DNA of 64,000 bases from JAXLSZ01 sp046330315 (GTDB lineage: Bacteria; Actinomycetota; Thermoleophilia; Solirubrobacterales; 70-9): assembly GCA_046330315.1 (NCBI GenBank), contig JAXLSZ010000009.1, forward strand, positions 62,001 through 126,000, in the 5' to 3' direction. Below are positions 1 to 8,684 of this stretch, in pieces (the first letter of the stretch is position 1; the number at the start of each line of letters is the position of its first letter). The translations under genes were made by a program, and so were the position numbers. A model generated the notes under the pieces. It worked only from the letters and a program-made list of their open reading frames with translations, was not told where the DNA came from and ran no database searches.

Positions 1-117
1 CCATGAGGTCAGCGACTCGCGCAGGTCCTCGTGCTCCTGGCTGAAGATGAAGTGCTTGCGGCCGGCCTCGAAGTCCGGCTTGATCACAGAGGTCCCGTTG
101 CTCGTCGCGGTCGCCAC
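1..117 (-). CDS. Acyl-CoA dehydrogenase, N-terminal part (cut by window edge)
   Basis: Only the first 39 codons are inside the window; the gene runs off the left edge. The GTG start has an AAGGAG ribosome-binding site 7 nt upstream. The peptide contains HFIFSQEHEDLRESL, which resembles the first helix of acyl-CoA dehydrogenases (pattern F-x-x-E/Q-E-x-x-x-L-R-E-S). Those flavoenzymes make the 2,3-double bond in acyl-CoA thioesters. The gene is divergent from an enoyl-CoA hydratase, which would act on the product. The call rests on a short stretch and the neighbour, so it is moderate. Confidence 0.55.
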   Translation of the reverse strand, partial: MATATSNGTSVIKPDFEAGRKHFIFSQEHEDLRESLTSW

Positions 118-155
118 TGCTCGTCTCCTTGCTCGCTGGTCGGCTGGCAAAGTGG

Positions 156-161
156 ACAGTA
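156..161 (-). promoter_or_regulatory. -10 box for the acyl-CoA dehydrogenase gene
   Basis: TACTGT on the minus strand fits the TANNNT pattern and lies about 39 nt upstream of the GTG start, leaving a short leader that contains the AAGGAG site. No convincing -35 box is seen. Confidence 0.4.
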
Positions 162-184
162 GCACTTCCTACTTTCCACGGTGA

Positions 185-190
185 TAACCT
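185..190 (+). promoter_or_regulatory. -10 box for the enoyl-CoA hydratase gene
   Basis: TAACCT ends 9 nt before the ATG of the hydratase gene. The transcript would start at or next to the start codon (leaderless type), and no Shine-Dalgarno sequence is present. Confidence 0.4.
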
Positions 191-199
191 GCGCGGTCG

Positions 200-982
200 A
201 TGGGAAACGGAAAGGTCCGCTACGAGGTGGCCGAGGGCGTCGCGAGGATCACGCTCGACGATCCCGAGACCCGCAACGCCCTTTCGGAGGAACTGCTCTC
301 CGACCTGCTGGAGGCGCTGACGGCGGCCCGCGACGACGATGAGGTGCGGGTGGTCGTCCTCGCCTCCTCGCACGAGAAGGTCTTCTCGGCCGGCGGGAAC
401 CTGGCCGGGTTCGGGGGCGAGACGCCGACCGTCCACAAGCACTTCGGCGCGGAGCTGTTCGTCGACGTCTTCCGGATGCTCGGGGAGATGGGCAAGCCCT
501 CGATCGTCGCGGCGAGCGGCCACGTCCTCGCGGGCTCCCTCGGCATCGCGCTCGCCTGCGACCTGATCGTCGCCTCCGAGACGGCCGGCTTCGGGACGCC
601 CGAGATCAACGTCGGCCTCTTCCCGTTCATGATCATGGCGCTGATCTACCGCAACGTCCCGCGCAAGAAGACCACCGAGATGCTGCTGCTGGGCGAGCGG
701 CTGAGCGCCGAGCAGGCGCGGGAGGCCGGGATCGTCAACCGGGTGGTGCCGCCCGCAGAGCTCGACGCGGCCGTCGGGGAGTGGGCGCAGAAGCTGGCCG
801 CCAAGTCCCCGCTCGTCATGCGGCTCGGCAAGGACGCGATGTGGCGGCAGATGGACATGCCGCTGGTCGAGGCGCTCGACTACCTGCGCGCCCAGCTCAC
901 CATCGAGCTGACCACCGAGGACGCCATCGAGGGCGTCAAGGCCTTCTTCGAGAAGCGCGAACCCGAGTGGAAGGGCAGATGA
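200..982 (+). CDS. Enoyl-CoA hydratase/isomerase family protein (crotonase fold)
   Basis: A 260-residue crotonase, the usual family length. The CoA-binding and oxyanion segment VFSAGGNLAGFGG is near residues 61-73, and the second oxyanion loop GHVLAGSLGIALACD is near 107-121. The acid/base Glu that follows the second oxyanion loop in true hydratases is not at its usual place (AGSLGIALA), while the later Glu in GTPEIN (E135) is present. The protein may therefore be an isomerase, hydrolase or lyase of the superfamily rather than a hydratase. Divergent from an acyl-CoA dehydrogenase gene, consistent with acyl-CoA degradation. Confidence 0.85.
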   Translation: MGNGKVRYEVAEGVARITLDDPETRNALSEELLSDLLEALTAARDDDEVRVVVLASSHEKVFSAGGNLAGFGGETPTVHKHFGAELFVDVFRMLGEMGKPSIVAASGHVLAGSLGIALACDLIVASETAGFGTPEINVGLFPFMIMALIYRNVPRKKTTEMLLLGERLSAEQAREAGIVNRVVPPAELDAAVGEWAQKLAAKSPLVMRLGKDAMWRQMDMPLVEALDYLRAQLTIELTTEDAIEGVKAFFEKREPEWKGR

Positions 983-1005
983 GGGGCGCCGGCCGGCGGT
1001 CGAGC

Positions 1006-1458
1006 CTAGCCCGACGGCGTGTTGAGCACGACGATCGTGTCGAGCTGCCGGATCACGGGGGCCAGCGCCGCAGGCTCGGTGACGTCGTCGAAGCGAACCG
1101 AGTTGGCCGGCGTCGAAAGCTCGTACACGTAGCAGTCGGCGCAGCCGCCGCTCGGGGGCTTCGCCTCCAGCGAGTCGAAGCCCGACTCGCCGAGGGCCGA
1201 CGCGAGGCGGCCGCTCTCCGCGGCGCTGATCGCGAACTGCGCGCGGATCGGGGGGCCGGCGGCGGATGTCCGGACGGCCACCGACGCCGACCCGTCGGGG
1301 TGGATGCGCAGGGTCCGGTCCGTGGCGGCCACGCCGCCGCTGCGGTGGTAGGTGAGATCGAGGCCGCCGCCTCCCTCGGTGGGCGTGGAGTCGCCGCCCC
1401 CGCCGCATCCGGCCACGGCCACCGCCGCCATCAGCAGCAAGGCGCTCACTCCTCTCAC
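1006..1458 (-). CDS. Putative lipoprotein of unknown function
   Basis: About 150 residues. A short basic N-terminus and a hydrophobic stretch end in the lipobox VAGC, followed by a Gly-rich linker, so the mature protein should be a lipid-anchored exported protein. The rest holds one CADC pair (GGCADCYVYEL) and no family I recognise. The start is uncertain: GTG codons at 1458, 1449 and 1494 all keep the signal peptide. It ends 23 bp from the hydratase stop (convergent) and diverges from the carboxyltransferase gene. Confidence 0.6.
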   Translation of the reverse strand: MRGVSALLLMAAVAVAGCGGGGDSTPTEGGGGLDLTYHRSGGVAATDRTLRIHPDGSASVAVRTSAAGPPIRAQFAISAAESGRLASALGESGFDSLEAKPPSGGCADCYVYELSTPANSVRFDDVTEPAALAPVIRQLDTIVVLNTPSG

Positions 1459-1512
1459 ACCGCGAACAATACGGGCCCGAGCGCCCGCTTTCACAGCTAG
1501 GAGACGACACCC

Positions 1513-3138
1513 TTGGCAACAGAGGACCGAACCGATACGCCGGCCGCCGAGGACGGGAGCGCAGCGGCGCCGAAACTCCCCGGGACCGCCTCGCTGCACG
1601 AGCTCAGCGAGCAGCTCCACGACCGCCGCGAGCGCGCCAGGGAGGGGGGCGGCGCGGAGAAGATCGCCCAGCAGCACGAGCGCGGCAAGCTGACCGCCCG
1701 CGAGCGGATCGACCTGCTGGTGGACGAGGGCACGTTCGTCGAGATGGGGATTCACGGCCGCCCGCACTTCTCGCAGCGCTCGATGGAGGGGCGCGAGGCG
1801 CCGGCCGACGGCGTGATCACCGGCTGGGGCGAGGTCGACGGGCGGGCCTGCTGCATCGCCGCCTACGACTTCACGGTGATGGCCGGCTCGATGGGGATGA
1901 CCGGAGAGCTGAAGGTGACCCGGCTGCGGGAGATGGCCCTGCAGAAGCGGATGCCGTTCCTCTGGCTGCTCGACTCGGCCGGGGCCCGGATCCAGGAGGC
2001 CGCCGGCTCGCTGTTTGCGGGGTCGGGGCACCTGTTCCGTGAGGAGGTCGAGATGTCGGGCGTGATCCCGCTGGTCGCGGCGATGCTCGGCCCCTGCGCG
2101 GCCGGCACCGCCTACATCCCCGGGCTCTCGGACTTCGTGCCGATGGTGGTCGGCCAGGGCGCGATGGCGCTGGCCGGCCCCCATCTGACCAAGGCCGTGA
2201 CCGGCGAGGACATCTCGATGGAGGACCTCGGCGGCGCCAAGGTCCACTGCCGCAAGTCGGGCGTCGGCGACCTCGAGGTCAAAGACGACGAGGAGTGCAT
2301 CCGGGCGGTCCGCGACTACCTCTCCTACTTCCCCTCCAACTGCGAGCAGAAGCCGCCGGTGCGCGAGACCTCGGACTCCGACGACCGGCGCTCGGAGAAG
2401 CTGATGGAGATCGTCCCGGAGTCCTCGCGCCGGCCCTACGACATGTACGAGGTGATCGCCGAGATCGTCGACGACGGCGAGTGGTTCGACATCAAGCCGA
2501 AGTTCGCCAAGACGCTGATCACCTGCCTGGCCCGCTTCGGCGGCCAGCCGGCGGGGATCGTCGCCAACCAGCCCAAGCAGCTCGCCGGGATCCTCGACAA
2601 CGACTCGGCCGACAAGGCCGCCCGCTTCATCAACCTCTGCGACGCCTTCAACATCCCGCTGGTCTTCCTGCAGGACGTGCCCGGCTTCATGGTCGGCTCG
2701 AAGGTCGAGCACGCCGGGATCATCCGCCACGGTGCGAAGATGCTCTACGCGGTCTCCCGCGCCACCGTCCCGAAGGTGACGGTGATCGTCCGCAAGGCCT
2801 ACGGCGCCGGCTACTACGTGATGTGCGGGAAGGCCTACGAGCCCGACCTGATCGTCGCCTGGCCGGGGGCGGAGATCTCGGTGATGGGGCCGGAGGGGGC
2901 GGTCAACATCATCGGCCGCTCGGCGATCGAGTCCTCCGAGGACCCCGAGGCGACCCGCGAGGCGATGCTGAGCGCGGTGCGAGCCCAGATCGACCCCTAC
3001 ATCGCCGCGGGCAACGCGATGATCGACGACATCATCGACCCGCGCGAGACGCGCCCGACGATCGTCAACGCCCTGCGGATGGCCAGGGACAAACGGGTCG
3101 AGCGGCCCTGGCGCAAGCACGGGGTGATGCCGGTATGA
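1513..3138 (+). CDS. Acyl-CoA carboxylase carboxyltransferase (beta) subunit
   Basis: A 541-residue carboxyltransferase with the two crotonase-like halves of the propionyl/acetyl-CoA carboxylase beta family. It transfers carboxyl from carboxybiotin to an acyl-CoA. The TTG start has AGGAGA about 8 nt upstream. Family signatures include FLWLLDSAGARIQE in the N-half, and in the C-half FLQDVPGFMVGSKVEHAGIIRHGAKM split around 395-420, then KAYGAGYYVM. No biotin-carboxylase or carrier gene lies nearby, so the partner must be elsewhere. The following genes (BKACE, CoA-transferase, MerR) run the same way. The substrate (propionyl-, methylcrotonyl- or another acyl-CoA) cannot be fixed from sequence alone. 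Confidence 0.9.
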   Translation: MATEDRTDTPAAEDGSAAAPKLPGTASLHELSEQLHDRRERAREGGGAEKIAQQHERGKLTARERIDLLVDEGTFVEMGIHGRPHFSQRSMEGREAPADGVITGWGEVDGRACCIAAYDFTVMAGSMGMTGELKVTRLREMALQKRMPFLWLLDSAGARIQEAAGSLFAGSGHLFREEVEMSGVIPLVAAMLGPCAAGTAYIPGLSDFVPMVVGQGAMALAGPHLTKAVTGEDISMEDLGGAKVHCRKSGVGDLEVKDDEECIRAVRDYLSYFPSNCEQKPPVRETSDSDDRRSEKLMEIVPESSRRPYDMYEVIAEIVDDGEWFDIKPKFAKTLITCLARFGGQPAGIVANQPKQLAGILDNDSADKAARFINLCDAFNIPLVFLQDVPGFMVGSKVEHAGIIRHGAKMLYAVSRATVPKVTVIVRKAYGAGYYVMCGKAYEPDLIVAWPGAEISVMGPEGAVNIIGRSAIESSEDPEATREAMLSAVRAQIDPYIAAGNAMIDDIIDPRETRPTIVNALRMARDKRVERPWRKHGVMPV

Positions 3139-3149
3139 GCCCCGCGAGC

Positions 3150-3200
3150 CCGAGCATCCATGCGCGGCGCCCCGCCAGCCGGAGCATCAATGCGCGGCGC
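3150..3200. repeat. Two-copy direct repeat downstream of the carboxyltransferase
   Basis: GAGCATCMATGCGCGGCGC occurs twice, about 31 bp apart, just after the carboxyltransferase stop. It looks like the remnant of a small tandem duplication. Confidence 0.5.
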
Positions 3201-3269
3201 GCGCGTGGGGTGGAGTTACGGTCGCATAGCGGGCCTTTCTCGCCCCACCCGGCCGCCCGGGCCGCCGGA

Positions 3270-3401
3270 ACCCGCGCCCGGACCCCAGGAGACCGCGCCC
3301 GGACCCCCGGAGGCCACGCCCGGGCCGCGGGAGGCCACGCCCGGGCCGCGGGAGGCCACGCCCGGGCCGCGGGAGGCCACGCCCGGGCCGCGGGAGGCCG
3401 G
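3270..3401. repeat. 21-bp tandem repeat array
   Basis: Four near-perfect copies of a 21-bp unit (core CCCGGGCCGCGGGAGGCC) plus two or three degenerate copies. The last unit supplies the GGGAGG that sits 6 nt before the ATG of the next gene, so repeat units carry a Shine-Dalgarno-like hexamer. The rest of the 265-bp spacer has no gene I can support. Confidence 0.85.
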
Positions 3402-3403
3402 CG

Positions 3404-4303
3404 ATGAGCCGGTTCCCCGATCCGGTGGTCATCAGCTGCTCGATCTCCGGCGCGATCGCCAACCGAGAGCAGTGCCCGGCGATCCCCTACACGCCCGAGG
3501 AGTACGCGGCGGAGGCGCGCCGTGCGGTGGACGAGGGGGCCAGCCAGATCCACATCCACGCGCGCACGCCGGACGGCGTCCCCTCCTACGAGGTGGAGGA
3601 CTTCCGGGCGATCACCGAGGCGATCCTCGCCGAGGTCGACGACGTGATCGTCAACTACTCGACCGGGGCGATCGGGGTGCCGATCGAGAAGCGGATCGCC
3701 TACCTGCGGGAGCTTCGTCCCGACGTCGCGGCGCTGAACATGAGCTCGATGAATTACGCGAAGTACTCGCGGCGGCGCAAGGACTTCGTCTTCAAGACGG
3801 TATTCGAGAACAGCTTCGACACGATCATCGAGTTCATCACCGCGATGCGGGAGATCGGGATCAAGCCCGAGCACGAGTGCTTCGACGCCGGCCACGTCGC
3901 CAACCTCGACCCGCTGATCGACATGGGCCTACTCGAGCCGCCGCTGCAGATCTCGCTGGTGATGGGGGTCAACGGGGGGATCCGGCCGAACGCCCGAAAC
4001 GTCGCCTTCATGTCCGAGCAGATACCCGGGGGGGCCGAGGGGCCGAACGCCTGGCAGGTGATCGGGATCTCGCGCGACCAGTGGAAGCTGCTCGGCGCCT
4101 CCCTGGTGCTGGGCGGAAACGTAAGGGCCGGGCTGGAGGACAACCTCTACCTCCCCAACGGGGAAATGGCCCGCTCGAACGGCGATCTGATCGCCAAGGC
4201 GCGCCAGATGGCCGAGGACGTGGGACGGCGCGCGGCGACCGTCGCCGAGGCGCGGGAGATGCTCGGCCTGCCCAAGCGCGCGTCCGCCGGCGCGGACGGA
4301 TAG
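3404..4303 (+). CDS. BKACE family (DUF849) beta-keto acid cleavage enzyme
   Basis: 299 residues, typical of the DUF849/Kce family, Zn-dependent enzymes that condense a beta-keto acid with acetyl-CoA and cleave it into a CoA ester and acetoacetate. The metal motif HIHAR (H50, H52), the segment HECFDAGH in mid-protein and the C-terminal GGNVRAGLEDNLYLPNG are all present. The ATG start has GGGAGG 6 nt upstream. It lies between an acyl-CoA carboxyltransferase and a CoA-transferase, so a CoA-linked keto-acid pathway is likely. The amino- or keto-acid substrate is not predictable from what I can see. Confidence 0.88.
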   Translation: MSRFPDPVVISCSISGAIANREQCPAIPYTPEEYAAEARRAVDEGASQIHIHARTPDGVPSYEVEDFRAITEAILAEVDDVIVNYSTGAIGVPIEKRIAYLRELRPDVAALNMSSMNYAKYSRRRKDFVFKTVFENSFDTIIEFITAMREIGIKPEHECFDAGHVANLDPLIDMGLLEPPLQISLVMGVNGGIRPNARNVAFMSEQIPGGAEGPNAWQVIGISRDQWKLLGASLVLGGNVRAGLEDNLYLPNGEMARSNGDLIAKARQMAEDVGRRAATVAEAREMLGLPKRASAGADG

Positions 4304-4307
4304 AGCC

Positions 4308-5552
4308 GTGGCCGCCGGTCCGGGCCTCCCCCTCGAGGACGTCCTGGTCCTCGATCTCACGCGGCTCCTCCCCGGCGGGTTCTGCTCGCTGCTGCTCGCC
4401 GACCTCGGGGCCGACGTGCTCAAGGTCGAGGACACCGGGGCGGGCGACTACATCCGCTGGGCGCCTCCCTGCTACGGCGGCGAGGAGCAGCAGGGCCTGG
4501 GCACCCGCTCTGCCCTCTACCTGGCCCTGAACAGGGGCAAGCGCTCGATCCGCCTCGACCTCAAGCGGCAGCCGGGCCGCGAGGCACTGCTGCGGCTCGT
4601 CGAGCGCGCCGACGTCGTGCTCGACGGCTTCCGCCCCGGGGTGCTGGAGCGGCTCGGGGTCGGCTATGAGCGGATGCGGGAGGCGAACGCGGGCATCGTC
4701 TACTGCGCGATCACCGGCTACGGGCGGGACGGCCCGTTCACCCAGCGGGCGGGGCACGACACCAACTACCTGGCCCTGACCGGCCTGCTCGGCCTGACCG
4801 GCGCCTCCGGCGGCCCGCCAGTCCAGTCCGCAGGGCAGATCGCCGACCTCGGGGGCGGCGGGCTGATGGCCGCCTTCGGGGTGATGGCTGCGCTGCACGA
4901 GCGATCGCGCTCGGGCGAGGGGCAGGTGGTTGACATCTCGATGGCCGACGGCGCCCTCGCCTGGCTGGCGATGGTCGCCGGGCGCTACTTCTGCGACGGC
5001 GAGGTCCCGCGGCGCGGCGGCCTGGAGCTGGCCGGGGCGATGGTCTGCTACCTGCCCTACGAGGCGGCGGACGGCTGGGTGAGCTGCGGTGCGCTGGAGC
5101 CGAAATTCTGGGCTGCCTTCTGTCAGGGGGTCGGGCGCCCCGACCTCGTCCCGGCCCAGTTCGAGCGGCCCGGCTCGGCGGCCTGGGAGGAGGTCGCGGC
5201 GGTCTTCCGTGCGCGCACCCGCGAGCAGTGGCGGGAGTTCAACGACGAGCACGACTGCTGCATCGAGCCGATCCTCGATCTCGACGAGGCGCTCGACTCA
5301 GAGCTGGTGCGCGCCCGGGAGATGGTCGTCGAGCTAGAGCAGCCGGGGATCGGATCCGTCCGGCAGCTCGGCTCGCCGGTCAAGCTCTCCCGAACGCCCG
5401 CCGATCCCCGGCGCCCCGCACCCGCCCTCGGCGAGCACACCGAGGAGGCGCTGCGCTCGGTCGGGTACTCCGAGGAGGAGATCGCCGCGCTGATCTCCTC
5501 CGGGGCGGCCGCGGCGGTCGGGGAAGCAGAGGGTGGGACGTTCGTCGCATGA
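4308..5552 (+). CDS. CaiB/BaiF (class III) CoA-transferase
   Basis: 414 residues, full length for class III CoA-transferases and 2-methylacyl-CoA racemases. The N-terminus VLDLTRLLPGGFCSLLLADLG is family-typical, with the pattern ADVLKVED following. The catalytic Asp lies in VVDISMADGAL (near residue 209-219). GTG start 4 nt after the preceding stop, so co-transcribed. The loss of the usual GNG start of the racemase branch cannot be used to separate transferase from racemase. It probably activates or exchanges the acid handled by the neighbouring BKACE. Confidence 0.88.
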   Translation: MAAGPGLPLEDVLVLDLTRLLPGGFCSLLLADLGADVLKVEDTGAGDYIRWAPPCYGGEEQQGLGTRSALYLALNRGKRSIRLDLKRQPGREALLRLVERADVVLDGFRPGVLERLGVGYERMREANAGIVYCAITGYGRDGPFTQRAGHDTNYLALTGLLGLTGASGGPPVQSAGQIADLGGGGLMAAFGVMAALHERSRSGEGQVVDISMADGALAWLAMVAGRYFCDGEVPRRGGLELAGAMVCYLPYEAADGWVSCGALEPKFWAAFCQGVGRPDLVPAQFERPGSAAWEEVAAVFRARTREQWREFNDEHDCCIEPILDLDEALDSELVRAREMVVELEQPGIGSVRQLGSPVKLSRTPADPRRPAPALGEHTEEALRSVGYSEEEIAALISSGAAAAVGEAEGGTFVA

Positions 5553-6397
5553 GCGGGCGATCGGGCCACGGGCAGGCGCCGGAGGCCGGCGGGCGCTCCC
5601 GCAGTGGGGACGGCGAGCGCGGCGGCGGGCGGTCCGGCGGCGAGGCCGGCGGCGAGCGCGGCGGCCGAGGTGGGCGCTTCAACGGCGGACGTGGTGGGGG
5701 TTCCACCGGCGAGTCCGAGCTGATGCCGATGCGCGAGCTCGCCGAAGCCTCCGGCGTGCCGGCCCCGACCATCAAGCACTACCTTCGCGAGGGTCTCCTT
5801 CCGGAGCCGGTCAGGACCTCTCGGAACATGGCCTACTACCCGCCGGAGTTCGTCGAGCGCATCCGGCTGATCAAGCGCCTCCAGGAGGAGCGCTTCATGC
5901 CGCTGAAGGCGATCCGCGCGATCCTCGACGAGGACCCCGATCGGGCCGAGGCGCTGCTGGAGATCGAGGACCGCATCCTCGAACGGGCGCTGGAGGGCGA
6001 GCGCAAGAGGATCAGCGCAGCCGAGGTGCGCGCCGCCTACGGAGTCCCCAAGGAGGTGCTCGACCGCCTCGAGGAGCTCGAGGTGCTGAGTCCCAACAGC
6101 CGGGGCTATTCGGCCTCCGACGTGAAGATCATCGAGGCGATCAGCCGCTTCCGCGCCGGCGGCTATGACGAGAAGATCGGCTTCACCGTCTACGACACCC
6201 TCCGCTACAAGCGCGCCCTGGAGGCGCTCGTCACCGAGGAGGTCGGGGTGCTGATGGAGCGGCTCGCCGGTGAGATGGAGCCGGAGCGGGTGGCGGAGAT
6301 GATCGAGGCCGGGGCCGAACCCCTGAAGGACCTGATAGCGGCCCTCCACACCAAGCTGCTGATCGCCGAGCTGGAGCGCCAGGCGCAGCGGCGCTAG
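5549..6397 (+). CDS. MerR-family transcriptional regulator
   Basis: 282 residues. The ATG overlaps the previous stop (ATGA), which points to translational coupling. A Gly/Arg/Ser-rich, probably disordered tail covers residues 1-55. The MerR winged helix-turn-helix follows: MRELAEASGVPAPTIKHYLREGLLP, then RNMAYYPPEFVERIRLIKRLQ. The C-terminal half is a helical domain with no metal-binding cysteines, so it is not a metal sensor of the classical type. As the last gene of the cluster it may sense an acyl-CoA or related metabolite and control the operon; that role is inferred from position only. Confidence 0.85.
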   Translation: MSGRSGHGQAPEAGGRSRSGDGERGGGRSGGEAGGERGGRGGRFNGGRGGGSTGESELMPMRELAEASGVPAPTIKHYLREGLLPEPVRTSRNMAYYPPEFVERIRLIKRLQEERFMPLKAIRAILDEDPDRAEALLEIEDRILERALEGERKRISAAEVRAAYGVPKEVLDRLEELEVLSPNSRGYSASDVKIIEAISRFRAGGYDEKIGFTVYDTLRYKRALEALVTEEVGVLMERLAGEMEPERVAEMIEAGAEPLKDLIAALHTKLLIAELERQAQRR

Positions 6398-6423
6398 CCG
6401 TCGGCGCCCCGCCCGGGTGGACG

Positions 6424-7413
6424 TCAGGCGGCGACCGGGCCGGCCTCGCGGAGCTCGGCCAACCCCTCCTCGCGGGTGACCACCGGTTCGTAGGAGAGCT
6501 CCTCGCGGGCCTTGGCGATGTCGATCGTGCATTCCTGGGTGAGCATCCAGGCGGCGAACCGGGTGATCGGCGGGGCGCCGGGCAGCGGAAGGAGGCGCCA
6601 GGCCGCTTCGCTGGCGAGCGCGAGCGGGCCGGCGAGGGATCCCGGCAGGTTGCGGTCGGGCGCTTCGATGCCCTGGGTCGCCAGCAGCGAGGTGACGAAC
6701 TCGCGGAAGACCACGGGCTCGCCGTCGGTGACGAAGTAGGCCTCCCCGGCCCGGCCCCGCTCGGCCCCGAGCAGCAGGCCCTCGACGACGTTGGCGACGT
6801 GAGTGGTGGCGGTGAGGTTGCCCCCGCCCCCGAGCCAGGCGAAGTGCCCCTTCCTGGCCATCTCCACCATCCTGGGCAGGAGCGTGGTGTCACCTGCCCC
6901 CCAGACGAATCGCGGACGCACGACCACCGTATCGAAGCCCTCCCGGCAGGCGGCACGGACGGCCATCTCGGCCCTCGCCTTCGTGGCTGAATAGGGCGCC
7001 TTGGAGTCGGGGCGAAGGGGAGCGGTCTCGTCCACGTTGATAAGCGGCTGCCCCGCCATCAGCGCCGCCTCGGTACCGCAATGCACGAAACGCCGCACCC
7101 CGGCTGACTCGCAGGCGGCGAGCGCGTTGCGGGTGCCGGCCACGTTGTCGCGCTCGAACTCCTCCCAGGGTCCCCAGTCGCCGAGGCGGGCGGCGAGGTG
7201 GAAGGCCGCCTCGCAACCCCTGGCGCCCTCGCGCATCGAGTCCACGTCGCCCAGCTCGCCGCGGACCGGCTCGGCGCCCAGCGCCTCCACGGTGGCGGCC
7301 GAGCGATCCGAGCGCGCCAGCGCCCTTACCGCGCGGCCCCCGGAGCGCAGCCGGGCGATCAGCCTGGAGCCGATGAATCCCGACCCTCCCGTGACGAACG
7401 CCGTCCCGGCCAC
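6424..7413 (-). CDS. NAD(P)-dependent extended-SDR epimerase/dehydratase
   Basis: 329 residues of the extended short-chain dehydrogenase family (3-beta-HSD/DFR-like). The nucleotide-binding motif GGSGFIGSRL starts at residue 8 and the catalytic YSATK motif is near 140. The segment VVVRPRFVWGAGDTTLLPRMV is typical of sterol/flavonoid-type reductases. GTG start. It ends 26 bp from the MerR gene (convergent) and diverges from the nitrilase gene across a 412-bp spacer with repeats. Substrate unknown. It resembles the reductase class that includes bacterial 3-ketosphinganine reductase, but also many others. Confidence 0.85.
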   Translation of the reverse strand: MAGTAFVTGGSGFIGSRLIARLRSGGRAVRALARSDRSAATVEALGAEPVRGELGDVDSMREGARGCEAAFHLAARLGDWGPWEEFERDNVAGTRNALAACESAGVRRFVHCGTEAALMAGQPLINVDETAPLRPDSKAPYSATKARAEMAVRAACREGFDTVVVRPRFVWGAGDTTLLPRMVEMARKGHFAWLGGGGNLTATTHVANVVEGLLLGAERGRAGEAYFVTDGEPVVFREFVTSLLATQGIEAPDRNLPGSLAGPLALASEAAWRLLPLPGAPPITRFAAWMLTQECTIDIAKAREELSYEPVVTREEGLAELREAGPVAA

Positions 7414-7444
7414 CGCGTCACCCTACCGCCGCCCCCCGACCCCG

Positions 7445-7488
7445 ACGTGGGACCTCTCGTCCCTGACAGCCAACGATTAGAGGTCCCA
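7445..7488. repeat. 44-bp palindromic element, copy 1
   Basis: Perfect 10-bp arms TGGGACCTCT and AGAGGTCCCA enclose a 21-nt loop. An identical copy follows 59 bp downstream. It lies between divergent genes, so it is not a terminator of either flanking gene. Confidence 0.9.
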
Positions 7489-7503
7489 GGTTGGGGGGCG
7501 GCC

Positions 7504-7547
7504 ACGTGGGACCTCTCGTCCCTGACAGCCAACGATTAGAGGTCCCA
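7504..7547. repeat. 44-bp palindromic element, copy 2
   Basis: Identical to the first copy including the loop. The two copies are separated by 15 bp of G-rich sequence. I do not recognise the family and found no further copy in the window by eye. Confidence 0.9.
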
Positions 7548-7576
7548 CCCCGTGGGCGCCGCACGGGCACGCGCGT

Positions 7577-7728
7577 GGCCGGGCGACGACCAGCGTCCCG
7601 CACCCGGGCGACGACCCGCGACCCGCACCCGGGCGACGACCAGCGTCCCGCACCCGGGCGACGACCAGCGTCCCGCACCCGGGCGACGACCAGCGTCCCG
7701 CACCCGGGCGACGACCCGCGACCCGCGC
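7577..7728. repeat. 25-bp tandem repeat array
   Basis: About six copies of a 25-bp unit (core CACCCGGGCGACGACC) with starts at 7601, 7626, 7651, 7676 and 7701. Two units carry CGCGAC in place of AGCGTC. The unit length is not a multiple of three and the array is non-coding. Confidence 0.85.
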
Positions 7729-7747
7729 CGCGTCCTTCTCCGGACCC

Positions 7748-7780
7748 TATACTGAGTCGACCTCGATTGACTGGTCAATC
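7748..7780 (+). promoter_or_regulatory. Promoter and palindromic operator of the nitrilase-TetR pair
   Basis: A -10 box TATACT (7748-7753) is followed 11 bp later by GATTGACTGGTCAATC (7765-7780), a 7-bp inverted repeat with a 2-bp centre. The site would overlap the transcription start, a good position for repression. The TetR-family gene two genes downstream is the natural candidate to bind it. Confidence 0.6.
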
Positions 7781-7825
7781 AACCGGCCGCCGGGCAGAGG
7801 CGGGCCGCCGAAGCGGAGAGCAAAG

Positions 7826-8683
<858 letters not shown>

Positions 8684-8684
8684 G

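Noticed and set aside
1006..3120. Minus-strand open frame running through the carboxyltransferase gene
   Set aside because: Only its last 150 codons (lipoprotein with lipobox) look real; the rest is antisense to a well-conserved gene.
7577..7728. Possible CRISPR array
   Set aside because: The 25-bp units are directly adjacent with no unique spacers and no cas genes are nearby. The same holds for all other arrays in the window.
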